From NCBI RefSeq assembly GCF_003573695.1, contig NC_039358.1, positions 236,162,337 to 236,226,336 on the forward strand: a stretch of 64,000 nt of DNA, in the 5' to 3' direction. Source of the DNA: Papaver somniferum (lineage: Eukaryota; Streptophyta; Magnoliopsida; Ranunculales; Papaveraceae). Numbering within the stretch: the first letter of the stretch is position 1; each line of letters starts with the position of its first letter. Below, piece after piece: positions 57,241-64,000 of the stretch. The notes beneath the pieces were generated by a model. It saw only the letters and a list, made by a program, of their open reading frames with translations, did no database searches and had not been told where the DNA came from. The translations under genes were made by a program, and so were the position numbers.

Positions 57241-57583
57241 TGTCTCCAATTCCACTCATATGGTAATTTCCCACTGACACATTTTGAATCCTAATTAGAA
57301 TAAACATAAATCATCAGACACTGGTATACAAGTAACAATGCTCTACGTACCGTTAAAGTGAGAATACACATTTCCAGGTAAAGTTAAATAAAAGAGAATT
57401 GCATCATTCTTTTGATATGGCCATGCCAGATATTGATAAAATAACCAATGAATTCCGCGAATATGAAAGGATTCCTTGCAGTAGATTGACAATTGAACAT
57501 AGAAGGTATATGAATGTAAACCAAGCCAATGAATTGTAACTGCAAAAACAGTAATTTCATTCGGTTATAAGTATAATAGAACG

Positions 57584-57831
57584 GGATCCTGTTCAAATGA
57601 AGAAAGCATATCAGCCTCAGAACTCCATTTCATTTCGTCGTTGTTCCAATTCCAATTTTTCCATTCCCAGCATATCCATAAGGTCGCCAACAGAATTTTC
57701 TGAGTCAACATAACTAATAGAATCTTCATCAACGAACCGGCCATCTTCCGCTCTTTCTACATGTTTCCTCTTCCTCCTAATATTGCCAGTACCACCTTCT
57801 TCTAAAATTGTAACACTTAAAAAGAAAATTC
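57584..57831 (-). pseudogene. WRC copy C, shrunken coiled-coil exon
   Basis: The exon reads LEEGGTGNIRRKRKHVERAE, DLMDMLGMEKLELEQ and, in another frame, DEMKWSSEADMLSSFEQDP. Compared with copy B, the whole Lys/Glu coiled coil is deleted. One base is missing directly after the splice acceptor, and a second frame change lies before SEADML. Confidence 0.6.
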
Positions 57832-57994
57832 CCAATTAGTTGACAACTACGAAATTTCTCAATTATCATAAGTTAAACATGCAAGGAACCAAAATGAAAC
57901 CATGAAATTTGTTCAATTATTTATCATACTTTTAAACATGTAAGCAATCGAAACAAATACAACATGAAAGATCACTAAAGTGAAGATATAAGAA

Positions 57995-60081
57995 TTACTC
58001 ACAGGTATCATCAGTTGTAGCCCCTTGTTGAATTTCTGTTTCATCATCTTTCCCGGGTACTTTCTTCCTCCTCCGTTTCAAGCCCCTAGAACCTGCATCT
58101 TGATCACCATCTGCACTTGTGTTCTTTTTAAGAAGCTTCTTCATCTTATATGCCTTTGCATAATTGTAATGTTTTTCACAAAATTTGGTTTTAGGAACAC
58201 TGCCATCAGCAGCACAATGACTCATCCTAAAATTCTTGCATCTCAATGAACCATTAGTTTGACAACAACGCTGTCCATCTGGAGGCAGCTTCATCTTCTC
58301 CATCTCCTTCATCTTCTTCATCTTCTCCATCTGCAATGACTCCTACTCTTGCATTTCTCAATCATCTTAATTCAAACATTTAAGCAGTCAAAGACGAACA
58401 ACAACATAAATAAATCACTAAATGATTTCTCTGGGTACTTAACAACTATCAAACATCTCAATTATTATATTTTAAACAAGTAAGCATCCAAAATGAAACT
58501 TTTCATAATTTTTAACATGTAAGCAACAACAACGTCAAGAACAGATGAAACTTTGAAATCGAAAATAGTTACCGTAATTTTACAAATGTAAGCAATCGAA
58601 AAAAAACAACTACATAAAAATCACTAAAATGAAGATATAAGAATTACTCACTGGTAGCTGGTTGCATACTTTCTGTTACTTCAAGAGACCGGTTATCTTC
58701 CTCAGTTACCTTCTTCCACTTCCTTTTCAAGCCTCTACATTTTATAGGACCAGTAGCACTACAACCTGCAGCTTCCCCGTCCCCATTTCTCTTCTTAAGA
58801 TGGTTCTCGTAATATCTACTCTTGTAATGTTTTTCACAATATCTACTCTTAGGAACACTATCATCATCACCATGTCCCATCCTAAAATTCTTGCATCTCC
58901 ATATTTTACCATCAGTTTGACAGCAACGCTCCTGTACCTTCTTCTTAAGATTGTAATGCTTTTCACAATATCTTGTCTTAGGAACAGTATCATCATCAAC
59001 AGCAGCATCATGACCCATCCTAAAATTCTTGCATCTCCATCCTAAAATTCGTTACTTTCCTCCAGTACCTTCTTAAGCTTTTCAGAATACTTTGCATGAA
59101 GATTGTGATAATGCTTTTCACAATATCTTGTCTTAAAGAACAGTGTCATCATCAACAGAAGCACCATGACCCATCCTAGAATTCTTGCATCTCCATCCCA
59201 TCCCATTCATTTTACTACAACGCTGTTCATCTGGACCGGAACCTGCATCTTCACTTCTCTTCTTCTTAAGATTTGCATGATAATTGTAATGTTTTTCACA
59301 ATATATTGTCTTAGGAACAGTATCATCAGCAGCAGCAGCACCATGAGCCATCCTAACATTCTTGCATCTCCATCCCTTACTAGCAGTTCTACCACAACGC
59401 TGTTCATAAGGAGACAGCTTCTTATTCCTCTTGGTCCCAACATTGGCAGAACCACCTTGTATATGAGCTGCATATACAGAGAATTCTCAATTAGTTAGAC
59501 AATTTGCAATCCTAAATTACAGGTTCCCTAATTCCTGTCAATGAATTTTGTTTTCTGCCATTCTTTCAATTTTTTTCCTCCTTGCCCCAATTTTGACAGA
59601 TGAAACTATGAATTTTCTCAATTGATTATCCTAATTCAAATCAAACGAACCCAATCACTAAAATAAAAAATGTATCTAAGAATTACTCACAGGTATCATC
59701 ATCTTCACCATCTCCAATTGTTTTCTTCTTCTTCTTCCGTTTCTTACCATACTCTGCAAAATAAATGTAATGTTTTTCACAAAATTTGGAGTTACGAACA
59801 CTATCATCATTAGCAGAAGCACCGCCATGACTCCTCATCCTAAAATTCTTGCATCTCCATCCCATTCCACTAAATTTACTGCAGCGCTGTTCATCTGGAG
59901 GCAGCTTCATCTTCTCCAACTCCAAATCGTTGTAATCTTTGTAATGTTTTTGACAATAACCCAGTTCATTATCAGCACTAGCATTCTTGCAACTCCATTT
60001 CCCAAATTTTCTGCTGCAACTCTCTTGATTAATTTTTCTACCGCAAATCTCTTCTTCTTCACTAGCAGCGGCAGCCTTCAT
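57995..60081 (-). pseudogene. WRC copy C: array of about seven WRC motifs in three exons
   Basis: Exon 1 starts MKAAAASEEEEICGRK (60081) and has two motifs (SRKFGKWSCKN ... YCQKHY, and RCSKFSGMGWRCKNFRM ... FCEKHY). It ends in a phase 1 donor at about 59692. Exon 2 (about 59467-58653) has four: RCGRTASKGWRCKNVRM, RCSKMNGMGWRCKNSRM, a third whose front half is scrambled by a small duplication, and RCCQTDGKIWRCKNFRM. A 1 base insertion near 59135 (GTTCTTTAAG for GTTCCTAAG) and the duplication near 59030-59060 break the frame. Exon 3 (58336-57995) has RCCQTNGSLRCKNFRM without Trp. Basic tracts (LKRRRKKVPG) end the exons. WRC motifs bind zinc and probably DNA or protein; the array's role is unknown. 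Confidence 0.7.
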
Positions 60082-61000
60082 TATTACACCAACAAAAAAA
60101 ATCTGATGTTGCCCTAGAAATAAAATCTACTTGTTGTGTGGGGTTTTGTCTATTATACCCTCACAATTATCGCCTTGTTTCCGAAAGTCATACGAGGGGC
60201 TTTTTAATCGTAAACTTATATAAGTCTATCCATTTACCATAATTGTATATATAATTTGAGACCCAAATACTGGCAAATACTGGCCTCACATTGAAAGTTA
60301 AGCCAAAAGCTTGAATTTTAGAGCTCCTGGCCTCCGATCAATAGGAATTCAGGGTTTTCAATTTATTTTGTAATTTTTCGTGCACACCAATCACTTAGGG
60401 TGGTGATTATCCTTTGCTCCACTACACAAACGGAGCACGCCATACAACGATGGAACCCTAATTCTATTCTCCTCTCTTTTCACCGTCTCCACTGTGCCTA
60501 TTTTCTCCCCTTTTTCTCTTAACAAATCTCTTCTTCTTCTCTGATTCTTTCTCATGCAGCTTTTTCATTCTCTCTCACAATATTAGTTATGATTATTAGT
60601 TGTTTTTTGATTATTGGTTTATTTTATTTTACAGGTATATACAAAGATATCAATAAAAACCTAACAAAAGTGCACAAAGAAAACCCTAATATCTAGGAAA
60701 ACACGCTTACACGGAGTCCATCTTCTTTCGTTTCTTTTCGGTTGAATTTTAATTTAGTAGCTTAACAATAATAATGAGCCATATACGATAACACCTTCAA
60801 TGGTTTTGTCTGTCTTCACTCGATCTTTCTTTCAGATTGAGGCATGATCTTGCCTCATGTCTATTTGGTAAGTTCCTTCAAATTTGTCGGAAAGATTAGA
60901 ATGAGTTATTTCGTAATTGATTGCAAAGTTTATGCTAAATGTGTTAGCTAAGTAAGTAATTACATTTTAAATCTATGATCATTATGTCGTGTCTCAGGTT
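60082..61000. other. 5' flank of WRC copy C and unassigned DNA
   Basis: The first 300 bases are the upstream region of copy C. C/T-rich text around 60460-60560 (tctcctctcttttcaccgtc) looks like a plant 5' UTR on the plus strand, possibly for the fragments that follow. No gene is supported. Confidence 0.35.
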
Positions 61001-61157
61001 ATTTGTGGCAATGGAAAGCTAGACTATGGATGCACTTGGTTATGGGGCATTCTTGGGGATCTATGCAATCCTGATATATCATCTACGATGCGGATATAAA
61101 GAGCTGTCAGGAATCAGTTTGATGCTCTTGGAGTGGTTCTATGCCTTGAGCAATAAG
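61000..61157 (+). pseudogene. Exon-like fragment, possibly RETICULATA-related
   Basis: Between an acceptor (gtgtctcag at 60999) and a donor-like aaggtacaac the frame reads, after one TAG, MDALGYGAFLGIYAILIYHL then RCGYKELSGISLML. The YGxFLGxYAxLxYxLxCG pattern recalls the YGxFLGxxANLRYQ segment of plastid RETICULATA-related proteins. The match is from memory and short. A later stretch (about 61540-61640, VVAQVMWCLIHTIW) may be another exon. Confidence 0.25.
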
Positions 61158-61828
61158 GTACAACCTGCGTTCCTTTTGATAACTATTACCATAAGAATTT
61201 AGTTCAAGTTTTACACGTAAGATGCTTTAGACTGGGAAAAATCTATAAGAATTTGTTTTCACCATTTTGATTACACATTCTTTTTGACCTTCTTATGTAA
61301 TTTCATCTACTTCCAACTGTCTTTTATGAGAGAATTTTGAATGTTCATCTTTTTAGTTTGGTAGCAATAGAAAGTCTGAACTTTTTGCAGGTTTTCACAT
61401 ATGCTTCTGTTGTATTTCACGGGTTGTAACATGTTTTGGAAAACAGAACTTAGGTTTAAAAACCGTTACCGGTACAAGTTAACATTTCAGTTTAAGGTGC
61501 AGTAAACAATCTAATATGTTTGAATTTTTTCTTTAGGTAGTTGCGCAAGTCATGTGGTGCTTAATTCACACAATCTGGATTGGCAACTCTGTAGCAGTGG
61601 CAACCTGGTCTGTTTTGTTTTTGCAATGGTGACAGGAGAATTTCTTCAAGGTATGAAGAAGACATTCTAAAAATATTTTGGGCTGATTTATTGTGTGTTA
61701 TTCTTTATTTGTGTATTTTCTGGACTAACTTCGTTGTGATAACACTACTTTAGCCAAGAGGGTTGAAGTAGCATTTTAAGAGTCTCAGTGCGCCTCCAGC
61801 AATGTTTTTTTTTTTTTTTTTGACAAAT
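61158..61828. other. Intron-like DNA, unassigned
   Basis: AT-rich. It ends in a T run and tgacaaat just before the N gap. Confidence 0.3.
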
Positions 61829-62045
61829 NNNNNNNNNNNNNNNNNNNNNNNNNNNNNNNNNNNNNNNNNNNNNNNNNNNNNNNNNNNNNNNNNNNNNNNN
61901 NNNNNNNNNNNNNNNNNNNNNNNNNNNNNNNNNNNNNNNNNNNNNNNNNNNNNNNNNNNNNNNNNNNNNNNNNNNNNNNNNNNNNNNNNNNNNNNNNNNN
62001 NNNNNNNNNNNNNNNNNNNNNNNNNNNNNNNNNNNNNNNNNNNNN
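61829..62045. other. Assembly gap (217 N)
   Basis: A run of N flanked on both sides by tttttgacaaat (61817-61828 and 62046-62057). Confidence 0.95.
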
Positions 62046-63413
62046 TTTTTGACAAATTCGGCGTTGCCTTTATAACATGAGCTGCAAAGTTCTTTTGGTT
62101 TTTCCACGTGAAGAAGATTGTAAAATTTTCATGTCTTTCCTTGAGAAAGGTACATATATTTATTTTCTATTCATTACTGAACTTTGATTTGAAAATTGTT
62201 CATGTATGAATTAGATATAAGCAAGTCAGGGAACAAATTCACAGTTGTGAGTCTAATATCTGTAGTTGCAGGACTTACAATTTATAGTCTTGATCTTCTT
62301 ATAAATACAATATTTCATGCAGAAGATTGCAGGCTACTATGTTTGGATTGATGCGCCAGCTAGACATGCATCTCAAGGATGTAGGGATTGATGGGACAAG
62401 CATATATGCAGCTCATTGTAATAACTTGAAGAGCTTACCACCTATGCGCACAAACTGAGAGGTATCTCCTTATTCAATGATTCAAAATGGACCTCAATCT
62501 ATGATCGTCTCATTATGTCTAAGTAACCTGTTAAAAGAGTTAAGTTTGACGGGGCTATGTATAGATATAACAGAGAATAATAAAAGACACGAGACAAGTA
62601 ACAATTTCTTTTCTGCTACAACACCCGAAAGATTCTAAATAAAAAATTTATGAGGGGAGTTCATGCCACAAATTTATCACTCTTATTTATTTTTATACCT
62701 ATTTGAATTAGTGCCTATGATTTTTTCAGACCTTATTGCAACACCTTATCTCATTCTAAACAATCTGAATTCTACTTTAGAGTGTTCACAACCCGTCACT
62801 AACGTCTCTTCGAATATGTGAATCGCCTGCCCTGCATTCGTGCAATGTTTGGATCAGAAACGACCATGTAAGTTCACTAAGGTTGATTTTAGGTAAAAGC
62901 ATATATCGTCTTCATTGATCTTCAGCGCCATTTGCGACATTGTGCATTTGCAAACAACTGTTGTTTTGGTGAACGTACTCAATACTTGAAAAACATGAAG
63001 ATAAGCAAGATGTAGGAAGGAGAAGTAACAAAGAAACGTTACCCTAAGAAATACTTTAATAATTGTGTTTTACTTTATGAAATCTAATTTTAACGTCCCT
63101 TTTGAATATTTATGCCTTGACTTCATATAAAAATGTCTTTGGCTGAATCAAATATCCCAGCAAGATGGCATGCCGATCAGTAGTATTCCTATGATATCAA
63201 ATCGCATTAACACCTAGAGTCTGGATATGTGGGTAAGGAAGACTGAGTTAACGAACACAGAAATACCTACAAACATTACATAACAAAAGAATGAGGGGAT
63301 TGCTCAAGTTGGAAGCATTTTCTTTATTTGGTTCCAAGCTTTGGAAACTATAGACTAATTTGCACAATCATTTTTTTGATTAAATAGGCCCTGGATGAGA
63401 TATAAGGATGAGA
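62046..63413. other. Unassigned intergenic DNA
   Basis: No gene is recognised. A coding-like stretch at about 62325-62457 (MFGLMRQLDMHLKDVG) is too short to call. Confidence 0.3.
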
Positions 63414-63415
63414 TA

Positions 63416-63672
63416 CTATTCCCTCCATTTGTTTGTAGAAATGCAAGATGTAGACCAAGTCACGGCATTATCATTAGTGAGATTATCGAGGACGTCAATT
63501 TTGGAGTGACCTTACAGGCAAGGAACTCCTGCAGCAACATCAAATTTAAAGTAAGAGTGAATCAAACACATGACAGGAAAAGAAAAATAAAAAGGATTCA
63601 AATATTTTAAAAATAAGATTTGAACAAACTAACACCAATCTAAAAACACACTGTATGAAATGGAGGAACTTT
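63416..63672. mobile_element. Stowaway-like MITE
   Basis: The left end ctattccctccatttgtttg and right end ctgtatgaaatggaggaact form imperfect inverted repeats of the CTCCCTCCATTT type typical of Stowaway (Tc1/mariner) MITEs. TA precedes the left end (63414-63415). The right TA is a few bases further out, so the exact end is uncertain. Confidence 0.55.
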
Positions 63673-64000
63673 TTATAAACCTCATCTTTACCATCTTTGG
63701 TCCAAGGACACCACCACACCTCAAGTCTCTTTCATGTTCTGGGTTGGAATTCAGGATTCACAGCCAACTTTAAAAATGCTTCATCAGCAACAAAAAAGGT
63801 ATAATTCAATCCATATTATCAAATGAAGAATAAGACTTTGAAAGCTTAAGAAGCTCAAAGGGAGAAACAACGATGTGCAAAGATATTCAGTACACTAAAT
63901 TGGTTAGTGTGGAAGAAGCAAGCCAACACGTCCATAGAATGAACAAACCAAAGCAATCCATAGGTATTACAGGAAATGAAATTGAAAAAATGAGGTATGT
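63673..64000. other. Unassigned sequence at the window edge
   Basis: No feature recognised. Confidence 0.3.

Overview
This is plant nuclear DNA, most likely from a eudicot. The evidence is spliced genes on an AT-rich background, a seed 11S globulin gene, plant-specific WRC zinc-binding motifs, and a dense, nested load of plant transposons (Ty1/copia and Ty3/gypsy LTR elements, a TRIM, Tourist-like, Stowaway-like, MULE-like and CACTA elements, and a tRNA-derived SINE). No sequence search was possible. A poppy-like (Ranunculales) source is only a guess.

The backbone is an array of one duplicated unit, all on the minus strand. A full unit holds a gene made of one to three exons of WRC motifs (C-x9-C-x10/11-C-x2-H, usually WRCKNF...CEKHY), then a Lys/Glu coiled-coil exon, then a conserved C-terminal block. 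A short coding-like fragment and a recurrent spacer lie downstream. I recognise copy A (483-3844), copy B (28371-31598), copy D (scattered over 31830-56640) and copy C (57110-60081). Copy C carries about seven WRC motifs. Each copy has at least one reading-frame lesion, at a different place, so the array looks like a decaying or very young, fast-changing family.

The only clearly intact gene is a four-exon 11S globulin (legumin) at 38565-40364, minus strand, with every hallmark cysteine and the Asn-Gly processing site. It lies inside the broken copy D.

Transposons fill the rest. 1-482: LTR inside copy A. 4251-5052: a Tourist-like MITE holding a second copy of itself. 6983-11779: non-autonomous Ty3/gypsy (Tat/Athila-like) element with an array of six hairpins. 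13705-16462: antisense Ty1/copia integrase/RT relic. 17068-26765: gag-only copia element with 2.5 kb LTRs, containing a MULE-like MITE. 32580-35530: gypsy LTR plus gag, cut by an antisense copia 5' end (35531 to about 36840). 36878-37704: TRIM. 41207-55936: a 14.7 kb gypsy element inserted in copy D. It has gag and protease, no visible reverse transcriptase, an antisense coiled-coil ORF, and an internal CACTA-bounded segment with fragments of host genes (eS30, DEK and F-box-like). Two runs of N (49793-50044, 61829-62045) are assembly gaps. The last 4 kb (60.1-64 kb) is mostly unassigned apart from a Stowaway-like MITE and a weak membrane-protein-like exon.
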